8,764 bases of DNA from an uncultured Verrucomicrobiota bacterium (GTDB lineage: Bacteria > Verrucomicrobiota > Kiritimatiellia > RFP12 > UBA1067). Under the pieces are notes generated by a model, which worked only from the letters and a program-made list of their open reading frames with translations, was not told the origin of the DNA and ran no database searches. Location of the stretch: NCBI GenBank assembly GCA_946615875.1, contig CAMOIK010000082.1, positions 1-8,764 of the forward strand, in the 5' to 3' direction. The translations under genes were made by a program, and so were the position numbers. This document shows, piece by piece, positions 1-5,770 of this stretch (position 1 is the first letter of the stretch; each line of letters opens with the position of its first letter).

Positions 1-8
1 CGGGCCTA

Positions 9-80
9 TGGATGGATGGCGGATGGCGGTCGGCGGCGGCCTGCGGTTGGCAAACGGGGAGTGGGCGATGGTGAATGGCG
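9..80. repeat. degenerate GGC/GATGG heptad words upstream of pheS
   Basis: The first 150 bases hold no gene that I can support. They contain short periodic words. ATGGCGG occurs at 16-22 and again at 23-29, followed by the variant TCGGCGG at 30-36, so three units keep a 7-nt step. A separate pair, GATGGTG at 67-73 and AATGGCG at 74-80, also keeps a 7-nt step and resembles the words found between pheS and corA. The sequence shows the periodicity directly; its meaning is unknown. The arrays are short and GC-rich, so chance or simple slippage is a real alternative. Confidence 0.4.
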
Positions 81-130
81 CTCTCAATTCTCCCCCGCTC
101 ATCCCGACGGACGCCGCCCGACAAAGCCAC

Positions 131-160
131 TAGACCGCGCGCGGGGAAATATGGTATAAT
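131..160 (+). promoter_or_regulatory. pheS promoter, extended -10
   Basis: A perfect TATAAT lies at 155-160 and is preceded by TGG at 152-154, giving an extended -10 element. A weak -35 candidate, TAGACC at 131-136, matches the consensus at four of six positions with an 18-nt spacer. Transcription would begin near 167, about 19 nt before the pheS start codon. The AT-rich element stands out against very GC-rich flanks. Confidence 0.75.
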
Positions 161-185
161 ACACGCTCCTTGAAAGGGCTAGGAT

Positions 186-1214
186 ATGACATTGGCAGAA
201 TTGGAGAAGGCGCAGGCCGAGAGCCTGGCGGAGATTTCGGCGGCGGCGGACGCGGCGGCGGTCGAGGCGTTGCGCGTGAAGTATATCGGCCGCAACGGCT
301 CGATACCTGCGCTCATCAAGGCGATGAAAGATGTGCCCAAGGAGGAGCGTCCCGCGTTCGGCAAGGCCGTCCAGGCCTGGCGCGAAGCCGTCGCCGTGCG
401 CCTTTCCGAGAGAGGCGCTGAGCTGGGCGGCGCGTGCGCGTCCGGCGCCAAGATCGACGCCGACCTGACCATGCCTGGCCGTTGGAGGGGGCTCGGGGTG
501 AAGCATCCCCTCACGCGCGTCATAGAGGAGAGCGCTGCGATATTCGCGCGCCTGGGCTTCACCGTGGCCGACGGTCCCGAGCTGGAGAACCGCTTCAACA
601 ACTTCACCGCGCTGAACACCCCGGCCCACCATCCTTCCATGGACCGCAGCGACACGTTCTGGTTCGGCGACGACTGCCTCCTGCGCACCCAGACCTCGCC
701 TGTCCAGATCCGCACAATGATGGCGAACAAGCCGCCGATCCGCGTCATCTGCCCCGGCCGCACATACCGCCGCGACACGACTGACGCCACGCACTCCGCC
801 AACTTCCACCAGATCGAGGGGCTCTACGTAGATACTAAGGAGAAGCCCGTCAGCCTCGCCGATCTCAAGAGCGTGCTCGCGTATTTCGCCAAGGAGATGA
901 TGGGCGACGGCGTCACGGTGCGCTTCCGCCCGCACTTCTTCCCGTTCACCGAGCCGTCGGTGGAGGTGGATTTCTCCTGTCACGTCTGCAAAGGCAAGGG
1001 CTGCAACGTCTGCAAGCAGTCCGGCTGGATAGAGGTGGCCGGCGCGGGCATGGTCGATCCGCGCGTCTTCGAGTTCGTCGGCTACGACCCAGCGGAGGTG
1101 TCGGGCTACGCTTTCGGCTTCGGCGTGGAGCGCATAGCCATGATCAAGTATGGCATCCCGGACATCCGCTGGCTGTACGAGAACGACATTCGCTTCCTCA
1201 ACCAGCTCGGCTGA
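186..1214 (+). CDS. pheS: phenylalanine--tRNA ligase alpha subunit
   Basis: The 342-aa product is the catalytic alpha subunit of cytoplasmic phenylalanyl-tRNA synthetase, which with PheT charges tRNA-Phe using ATP. The N-terminal helical arm (about 1-85) precedes the class II core. Motif 1 is near 107-133 (HPLTRVIEE onward). The substrate region includes LLRTQTSPVQIR (165-176), and motif 2 spans PGRTYRRDTTDATH...FHQIEGL (190-213). FRPHFFPFTEPSVEVD is at 247-262 and motif 3 (FGFGVERIAMIKYGIPDIR) at 310-328. Ala309 in GYAFGFG matches the alanine that sizes the amino-acid pocket in known PheS proteins. Four cysteines (265, 268, 273, 276) form the CxxC-x4-CxxC cluster seen in many bacterial PheS. 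The ATG at 186 has AAAGGG at 173-178 as ribosome site. Length is normal. pheT, its usual partner, does not follow, so it must lie elsewhere. Confidence 0.98.
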   Translation: MTLAELEKAQAESLAEISAAADAAAVEALRVKYIGRNGSIPALIKAMKDVPKEERPAFGKAVQAWREAVAVRLSERGAELGGACASGAKIDADLTMPGRWRGLGVKHPLTRVIEESAAIFARLGFTVADGPELENRFNNFTALNTPAHHPSMDRSDTFWFGDDCLLRTQTSPVQIRTMMANKPPIRVICPGRTYRRDTTDATHSANFHQIEGLYVDTKEKPVSLADLKSVLAYFAKEMMGDGVTVRFRPHFFPFTEPSVEVDFSCHVCKGKGCNVCKQSGWIEVAGAGMVDPRVFEFVGYDPAEVSGYAFGFGVERIAMIKYGIPDIRWLYENDIRFLNQLG

Positions 1215-1223
1215 GGAAGAGCG

Positions 1224-1354
1224 GTGAATTATGGATTGTGCGCCGTGAATTGCGCGTCGTGAATCGCCAGCCCCGGAACTCTTGGACAACGCCGCGCAAA
1301 CAATCCGCCTCCTCAAGCGCGACAATCCGTCATTCGTCATTCGTAATTCATAAT
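1224..1354. repeat. inverted pair of degenerate 7-nt word arrays
   Basis: The pheS-corA gap contains no gene. At 1224-1265 six consecutive heptamers can be read in strict phase: GTGAATT (1224), ATGGATT (1231), GTGCGCC (1238), GTGAATT (1245), GCGCGTC (1252) and GTGAATC (1259). At the other end, about 1319-1354, the same kind of word appears on the opposite strand. Reading top strand, ATTCGTC (1332), ATTCGTA (1339) and ATTCATA (1346) are three phased units whose complements are TATGAAT-like. The middle (1266-1318) has no evident period. The two ends could form an imperfect hairpin of about 130 nt in the transcript. I cannot name the family; it could be a dispersed intergenic repeat typical of this lineage. 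Confidence 0.7.
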
Positions 1355-1362
1355 CTGGAACG

Positions 1363-2307
1363 ATGCTCACTATCTACAAATGGGAAAACGGCGGACTGAA
1401 GGAGACGCCGGATTTCGCGCCGAGCTGCTGGATCAATCTGGTCGAACCCACGACGACCGAGCTCGAGAGGGTGATGCTGCATTCGCAGGTGTCGCGCGAT
1501 TTCCTCACGGACCCGCTCGACGCCGACGAAAGGCCGCGCTTCGACTACGACGACGACTCCACCATGCTCATCGTCCACGTGCCGTGCCCGGTGGCCGACG
1601 AGGACAGCCCCTATCCATACAGGACGGTGCCTCTCGGCATCATCCTCTTCGCGCAGAGCGTCATCACGGTCTGCTCCGCCCGCACCCCCGTCACGGCCGC
1701 GTTCCTCGACCAGATACGCCGCGTCTGCCCGCCGGCCGACCGCTACCGCTTCGCCTTCCGCCTGCTGTGGCACGGCGGCGTCCTCTTCCTGCGCTACCTG
1801 CACGACATCCACCAGCGCACCAACGCCCTCGAAGAGGAACTGCACGAGACGATTTCCAACGAAGCGCTGCTCAAGCTGCTGACCATCGAGAAGACGTTCG
1901 TGTATTTCACGACGTCGCTCAAGGCGGACACCATAGCCCTCGCGCGCGCCAACACGGCCCGTCAGCTGGTGCTTTCCGAGGACGACCGCGACCAGCTGGA
2001 GGACGCCATGGTGGAGTATCAGCAGGCGCTGGAGACCGCCACCATACACGCCAACATCCTCAACGGCACCCTCGATACGTTCGCCTCGCTGATCAACAAC
2101 AACTTGAACAACGTGATGAAGTATCTGACCGCGGCGACGATTCTCCTGGCCGCCCCGACCCTCATCGCGTCAATCTACGGCATGAACATCGAACTGCCAA
2201 TGCAGCGCCATGCACACGCCTTCGCCATCGTCATGGGCACTTCGCTGCTGCTGGCGGGCGTCATCGGCTCGGTGTTCTTCATCCTTTCCAAGAAAAGAAG
2301 ATTCTGA
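1363..2307 (+). CDS. corA: CorA-family magnesium/cobalt transport protein
   Basis: The 314-aa product is an inner-membrane divalent cation channel of the CorA/MIT family, which works as a pentamer and moves Mg2+ (sometimes Co2+ or Ni2+) into the cytoplasm. A large cytoplasmic N-terminal domain (1-250) contains the long helical part (about 140-250, rich in charged residues, with LEEELHETISNEALLKLLTIEKTFVY-type stalk sequence). Two C-terminal membrane helices lie at about 254-273 and 286-308. The signature YGMN is at 272-275, at the end of the first helix, as required. The short basic tail KKRRF is typical. Length is normal. The ATG at 1363 has only a weak GGAA just upstream, and no convincing own promoter is seen, so it may be read from the pheS promoter. 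The next gene starts 2 nt after its stop. Confidence 0.95.
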   Translation: MLTIYKWENGGLKETPDFAPSCWINLVEPTTTELERVMLHSQVSRDFLTDPLDADERPRFDYDDDSTMLIVHVPCPVADEDSPYPYRTVPLGIILFAQSVITVCSARTPVTAAFLDQIRRVCPPADRYRFAFRLLWHGGVLFLRYLHDIHQRTNALEEELHETISNEALLKLLTIEKTFVYFTTSLKADTIALARANTARQLVLSEDDRDQLEDAMVEYQQALETATIHANILNGTLDTFASLINNNLNNVMKYLTAATILLAAPTLIASIYGMNIELPMQRHAHAFAIVMGTSLLLAGVIGSVFFILSKKRRF

Positions 2308-2309
2308 CG

Positions 2310-3791
2310 ATGAGACTGTGGAATTGTGGAACCGGGGGATTGCTGGATCGCAGGGTTGTGAAATTCTGCGCGCTTTGCGCGCTGTGCCTGGCGCACAACG
2401 CGTTTGCGGAAGAGACCTCCCAACCCCCTCAAACCTCTCAAATCGCACAAGACCCCCAACCCGCCCCTCTCTCCGACGCCGAGACCTGGAACGCCGGAGT
2501 GGACGCATACCGCGCCGGCGACATGACGAACGCGACCGCGCTCCTGCGCCCGCTGATGCTCTCCAAGACCCACGGGGCCAGGGCGGCGGAGGTCGTGGCG
2601 AAGATCGCCTACGACGCGGCGAAGGCGGGCGACGAATCAGCCCTCGGCCACTTGGAGTCCGCCGCCGCCGCCGCGCAGGTCGCCCTGCGGGCCAACCCCG
2701 GCGACGAGAGGCTGAGGCGCAACTTCGCCCGCGCCGTAGAAGCGCTGCCCGCGCTGCGCGAGACGCGGCGCATCAACGACATCGTCGCCGCCGCGCAGAA
2801 CAAGGACAAGGGGGCAATGATGCTGGCGGCACGCGACGAGGCTCGTTCGCTGCTCGCCGAGTGCGGCTCCTGCCGCTCCCTCCCGGCCGCTTCCGCCGTC
2901 GCCAAGGCGGATGCGCTGTGCGCGCGCGCAACCGCGCTGGCCGACGCCTGGATCCCTCTGAAGGAGGTCGTGGCGCAGTCCGTCACGAACCAGGAGGACG
3001 CGGCGGCGATGGTAGCGCACATCGACGCGGCCAGAGCCAAGACCGAGGCGGCGGCCAAAGCGCTGGGCGACATGGAGGACGGCGCATACTCGCCGCTTTC
3101 AGAAGTGGAGCAGGACTTCTCGCGCTTCCACAAGATGGTCGCGATGCCGCCGGACGCCATTGCGCAGGACCTGGTGGCGCAGTCCAACGCCTGGATGGAC
3201 GCTGAGGCGGTGAACGGCAACAACTGGCAGCAGGACGCGCTCGACTACACGCAGTCTTTCAGGATGCGCTTCCCCATGTGGGCGCAGCAGTACGAACAGG
3301 CCGCGCAGGCCGACACCAACAGACCGCCGTTCACCGCCGAGCAGCAGGCGGAAATCTCGTCGCTTTCCACCCAGCTTGAGAAGCTCCAGCTCGAATGCGT
3401 CAAGGAAGTGCTGCCGCCCAAGCAGGAGGAGGCATTGGAGATCATCCGGCGCATAATCGAGCTGATGCCTCCGCAGCAGGGCGGCGGCGGCCAGGGCCAG
3501 CCGCAGCAGAACCAGGACTCCGGCCGGCAGCAGCAACAGCAGCAGAGCCAGGACGGGCAGCAACAGCAGCAGGACGACGGCCAGGACAAGGAAGACCTGG
3601 GCGAAGCCCCGGAACGCCAGGAGGAGGCTCCGCAGGAGGCCAAGGAGGCCGAAGAGAGCGAGAAGACGCCCGACGACAAGGAAGTGGAAGACCTGCTCAA
3701 GAAGGCGCAGGAGCGAACCGACGAGCACGAGGAGGAGAAGCGCCGCAGAATGCGCCGCTCCGTCCTTCCCCCGAACGAAAGGGACTGGTAG
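2310..3791 (+). CDS. secreted BatC-like protein with helical repeats and Q-rich tail
   Basis: The 493-aa product has an export signal: hydrophobic VVKFCALCALCLAHNAFA (16-33), with likely cleavage after A33. After a Q-rich linker (37-53), residues 55-145 form TPR-like helices (AETWNAGVDAYRAGDMTNATALLRPL). The middle (150-385) is mostly alpha-helical with a CGSC pair at 185-188. Residues 388-425 are a Gly/Gln-rich low-complexity segment, followed by an acidic, coiled-coil-like stretch (430-480). The end, EVEDLLKKAQERTDEHEEEKRRR...PPNERDW, resembles the C-terminus of BatC proteins from Bat aerotolerance operons, which end in a similar acidic/basic helix and a DW pair. No batA, batB, batD or moxR is in the window, so the BatC label rests on architecture only. 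The open frame extends upstream to 1380 through corA, but composition marks that part as a shadow. ATG 2310 lies 2 nt after the corA stop; GTG 2358 is an alternative start that keeps an intact signal peptide (MKFCALCALC...). Confidence 0.72.
   Translation: MRLWNCGTGGLLDRRVVKFCALCALCLAHNAFAEETSQPPQTSQIAQDPQPAPLSDAETWNAGVDAYRAGDMTNATALLRPLMLSKTHGARAAEVVAKIAYDAAKAGDESALGHLESAAAAAQVALRANPGDERLRRNFARAVEALPALRETRRINDIVAAAQNKDKGAMMLAARDEARSLLAECGSCRSLPAASAVAKADALCARATALADAWIPLKEVVAQSVTNQEDAAAMVAHIDAARAKTEAAAKALGDMEDGAYSPLSEVEQDFSRFHKMVAMPPDAIAQDLVAQSNAWMDAEAVNGNNWQQDALDYTQSFRMRFPMWAQQYEQAAQADTNRPPFTAEQQAEISSLSTQLEKLQLECVKEVLPPKQEEALEIIRRIIELMPPQQGGGGQGQPQQNQDSGRQQQQQQSQDGQQQQQDDGQDKEDLGEAPERQEEAPQEAKEAEESEKTPDDKEVEDLLKKAQERTDEHEEEKRRRMRRSVLPPNERDW
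2318..2365 (+). repeat. six phased degenerate 8-nt words within the signal-peptide region
   Basis: Six consecutive octamers fill 48 nt without a gap. They start at 2318 (GTGGAATT), 2326 (GTGGAACC), 2334 (GGGGGATT), 2342 (GCTGGATC), 2350 (GCAGGGTT) and 2358 (GTGAAATT); the consensus is GTGGGATT. They lie in the codons for residues 3-19 of the BatC-like protein if translation starts at 2310, and end just where the hydrophobic core begins. The last unit begins with the alternative GTG start codon at 2358. If GTG 2358 is the true start, the array is mainly leader DNA. Confidence 0.65.
2416..2460 (+). repeat. five phased degenerate 9-nt words in the linker after the signal peptide
   Basis: Five nonamers follow each other exactly, starting at 2416 (CCTCCCAAC), 2425 (CCCCTCAAA), 2434 (CCTCTCAAA), 2443 (TCGCACAAG) and 2452 (ACCCCCAAC). 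A 9-nt unit equals three codons, so the protein shows Q at every third position (TSQ, PPQ, TSQ, IAQ, DPQ) across residues 36-50 of the BatC-like protein. It looks like a simple-sequence insertion between the signal peptide and the folded domain, serving as a flexible linker. Confidence 0.65.
3518..3573 (+). repeat. CAG/CAA microsatellite encoding polyglutamine
   Basis: Runs of CAG and CAA codons encode two Gln blocks, residues 407-412 and 417-421 of the BatC-like protein, separated by SQDG. Mixed CAG/CAA use suggests the tract is maintained at the protein level to some degree. It remains a likely site of slippage in multiples of three bases, which would change linker length without breaking the frame. 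Confidence 0.7.
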
Positions 3792-4865
3792 ATGAAGATA
3801 GTTGTGGCTTGTGGAGGCACCGGAGGGCACGCGTTCCCCGGTCTGGCGGTCGCGGAGGTGCTGAAGGGCCGCGGCCACGACGTGACGGTCTGGGAGTCCG
3901 GGCGCGACGTGGAGTCCAGCGTGATGCGTTCGTGGGAGGGAAAGGGCTTCTCGACACACGCCCGCCAGCTTTCGGCCAAGAACGTCTTCGGGATTGCCGC
4001 CTCGATACTGCGCTGCCGCAGGGAGATGGGCCGCGAGCGCCCCGACGCGCTGCTGGCGATGGGCAGCTATTCGTCGCTGCCGCCGGTGCTGGCCGCGCGG
4101 GCCCACGGCGTGCCGGTGGTGCTGCACGAGGCGAACACCGTGCCGGGCAGGGCGGTCGATTTCCTCGCGAGATACGCCCGCGTCGTCGCCATCAGTTTCG
4201 CCAAGACCGCCGAGCACATCAGGACGGCGCGCACGGTGCTGACCGGTCTGCCCGTCAGGAAGGACATCGCCGGCGGGCGGCGCTTCCCGTTCATCCCGCC
4301 GGACGCTTTCACCGTGTTCGTGACCGGCGGCAGCCAGGGTGCGCACATGGTGAACTGCCTGGCCAGCGAAGCCCTCGTCCTCTTTAAAGAGGAGTTGGAG
4401 AAGCGCGCCGCCGGCAGAAGCCTCTACGTCATCCACCAGACGGGCGTGAAGGACGAAGGCGCCGTCATGGCCACTTACGCCAACGCGGGAATGCCTGCGC
4501 GCGTCCACGGTTTCGAGAAGGAGATGGCGAACGCCTTCGCTTCCGCCGATTTCGTCATCGCCCGCGCCGGCGCCTCCACCTGCTTCGAGCTGGCGGCGTG
4601 CGGCAAGCCCGCGCTGCTGATCCCGCTGCCGAGCGCGCTGCGCGACCACCAGCACTGGAACGCGGACGCCTTCGCCTCCGCCGGCGCGGCGGACGAGGGC
4701 ATCCAGGCCAAGCTCAACGCGCGCCAGCTCGCGCGCTACCTGGCTGAGAAGTTCGACAGCCCGGAACGTCTCGCGCAGATGGCGGAGCGCATGAGAAGCC
4801 TCGCCACGCCGGACGCCGCCGAGAGGGTCGCCGATCTAGTGGAGGAGTCCGGGTCCAAGCGGTGA
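3792..4865 (+). CDS. murG: UDP-GlcNAc:lipid-PP-MurNAc-pentapeptide GlcNAc transferase
   Basis: The 357-aa product is MurG, a GT28 glycosyltransferase on the cytoplasmic face of the inner membrane that converts lipid I to lipid II in peptidoglycan synthesis. The N-terminal acceptor domain has the glycine loop GGTGGH (8-13), the sugar/lipid region MGSYSSLP (90-97) and LHEANTVPGR (111-120). The donor domain has GGSQGA (179-184), HQTG (215-218), the UDP-GlcNAc motif ARAGASTCFELAACGKPALLIPLP (257-280) and DHQHWNA (285-291). Length is normal. The ATG is immediately after the upstream stop codon (3789-3791) and has AAAGGGA at 3778-3784, so translation is probably coupled to the BatC-like gene. murG usually sits in the dcw cluster with murD, ftsW and murC; none of these is present here. 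Confidence 0.97.
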   Translation: MKIVVACGGTGGHAFPGLAVAEVLKGRGHDVTVWESGRDVESSVMRSWEGKGFSTHARQLSAKNVFGIAASILRCRREMGRERPDALLAMGSYSSLPPVLAARAHGVPVVLHEANTVPGRAVDFLARYARVVAISFAKTAEHIRTARTVLTGLPVRKDIAGGRRFPFIPPDAFTVFVTGGSQGAHMVNCLASEALVLFKEELEKRAAGRSLYVIHQTGVKDEGAVMATYANAGMPARVHGFEKEMANAFASADFVIARAGASTCFELAACGKPALLIPLPSALRDHQHWNADAFASAGAADEGIQAKLNARQLARYLAEKFDSPERLAQMAERMRSLATPDAAERVADLVEESGSKR

Positions 4866-4910
4866 GGGGCCGGGGGATCGCAGGGGGCGAAAAGGGAATG
4901 CCACGGTAAA

Positions 4911-4919
4911 AAGGAGGTG
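4911..4919 (+). promoter_or_regulatory. strong Shine-Dalgarno of the DUF3472 gene
   Basis: AAGGAGGTG is a full-length match to the anti-Shine-Dalgarno complement, placed 4 nt before the ATG at 4924. It is the best ribosome site in the window and fixes this start. The rest of the gap after murG (4866-4910) is G-rich. It includes GGGGGATC at 4872-4879 and GCAGGGGG at 4880-4887, which resemble the 8-nt words at 2318-2365. I see no convincing promoter in the gap. Confidence 0.85.
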
Positions 4920-4923
4920 TAGT

Positions 4924-5757
4924 ATGTCGATGCTGCGGATGGTCGTGTCTTTGCTTTGCATGGGGATTCTTTCCGGGGGCGCGGCGGCGCACAACGATCC
5001 GTCGAGACAGGCGCGCAGCGTCCATCTCTACTACATGCCGCAGGTCAGGAGCCCCGAGAGCGCCATGGCCACGGTCAAGGTCGTCGAGACGCAGACGAAC
5101 TCCTACTTCATGGCTCTGGGCTGGGCTTGCGGCTACTCCGGACTGCAGGACCTCGGCGACAGGCGGGTCTTCATCTTCTCGGTGTGGGAGCCGGGCGACT
5201 TCTTAGATCTGAAGGCGCGCGCGGAGGACGTCCGCGAGGACGTCCGCGCCAAGGCTCTGTTCGTCGCCGAGGGGGTTAAGGCGGAGCGTTTCGGCGGCGA
5301 GGGCACGGGAATGAAGACGATGGTCGAGCTGCCTTGGCGCGTCGGCGACGAAGTGACCGTGCGCATAGACTCAGAGCCGGAAGGCGACGAGCGCATGGTT
5401 TTCACCGCCAGCATCCGGGTCAACGGCGGCAACTGGTGGAAAATCGCGTCGCTCTCGACAATCTGCCCGGTGGAGAAAGAGCGCTGCGTCCACAACATCC
5501 ATTCGTTCGTGGAAGACTTCTGGCGCAACGGCAAGAGCGCGAAACTTTCGCGCAGCGCCGAATACCGCGACGTGAAGACGCGCGAGAAAGGCGGCGACTG
5601 GGTGGTCGCGAAGGGTGCCATGTTCACCGCCGATACCACCGAGACGGACAACATCGACGCGGGCCCGACGGGCGATGGCGGATGCTTTCTGAAGACGGGC
5701 GGGGCGACGCGCAACGAGCACGTGAAGCTCTGGCGGTCGTTCAAGTTCATGGATTAG
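4924..5757 (+). CDS. secreted DUF3472-type protein
   Basis: The 277-aa product has a Sec signal peptide (hydrophobic 5-19, likely cleavage in GGAAA-H near 22). The mature part looks like a beta-rich DUF3472 protein: HLYYMPQ (34-40), YFMALGWACGYSGLQDLGDRRVFIFSVWE (61-89) and a second half with VELPWRVGDEVTVRIDSEP (134-152), then RVNGGNWWKIASLST (165-179) and a C-terminal DGGCFLKTGG...KLWRSFKF segment. The family's biochemical function is not established. DUF3472 proteins are known mostly as exported proteins and are often near carbohydrate-active enzymes. The GH95 gene starts only 13 nt after its stop, so the two are likely co-transcribed and may act on the same glycan; that is inference. The family call rests on remembered motif similarity, and an uncharacterised secreted sandwich protein is the fallback. 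Confidence 0.8.
   Translation: MSMLRMVVSLLCMGILSGGAAAHNDPSRQARSVHLYYMPQVRSPESAMATVKVVETQTNSYFMALGWACGYSGLQDLGDRRVFIFSVWEPGDFLDLKARAEDVREDVRAKALFVAEGVKAERFGGEGTGMKTMVELPWRVGDEVTVRIDSEPEGDERMVFTASIRVNGGNWWKIASLSTICPVEKERCVHNIHSFVEDFWRNGKSAKLSRSAEYRDVKTREKGGDWVVAKGAMFTADTTETDNIDAGPTGDGGCFLKTGGATRNEHVKLWRSFKFMD
5224..5247 (+). repeat. perfect tandem 12-mer in the DUF3472 gene
   Basis: GAGGACGTCCGC occurs twice back to back (5224-5235 and 5236-5247) and encodes EDVREDVR at residues 101-108. Each copy contains the palindrome GGACGTCC, so the pair can also form a small hairpin. It is probably a recent in-frame duplication of four codons, at a surface position rich in charged residues. Confidence 0.8.
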
Positions 5758-5770
5758 AGATCGGTTGCCG

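Noticed and set aside
56..95. Hairpin GGGGAG (56-61) with CTCCCC (90-95) as a terminator of an upstream gene
   Set aside because: The stem is only about 6-8 bp with a 28-nt loop and no T-tract, so it is within chance for this GC content.
1349..1354. CATAAT as a -10 for corA
   Set aside because: It is only 8 nt before the start codon, has no -35, and is part of the phased 7-nt words.
99..1370. Minus-strand open frame of 423 aa opposite pheS
   Set aside because: It fully overlaps pheS, whose motifs are unmistakable, has low-complexity Arg/Ala/Val/Glu composition, and has no recognisable domain. It is a product of high GC codon use.
1380..2309. Upstream extension of the BatC-like frame through corA
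   Set aside because: The translation here is Arg/His/Pro-rich and out of frame with corA, which has a clear GMN motif. The signal peptide just after 2310 marks the true N-terminus.
3099..4655. Minus-strand open frame of 518 aa opposite the BatC-like gene and murG
   Set aside because: It contains leucine-rich runs that are simply the complement of the CAG tract, and it spans two well-supported genes.
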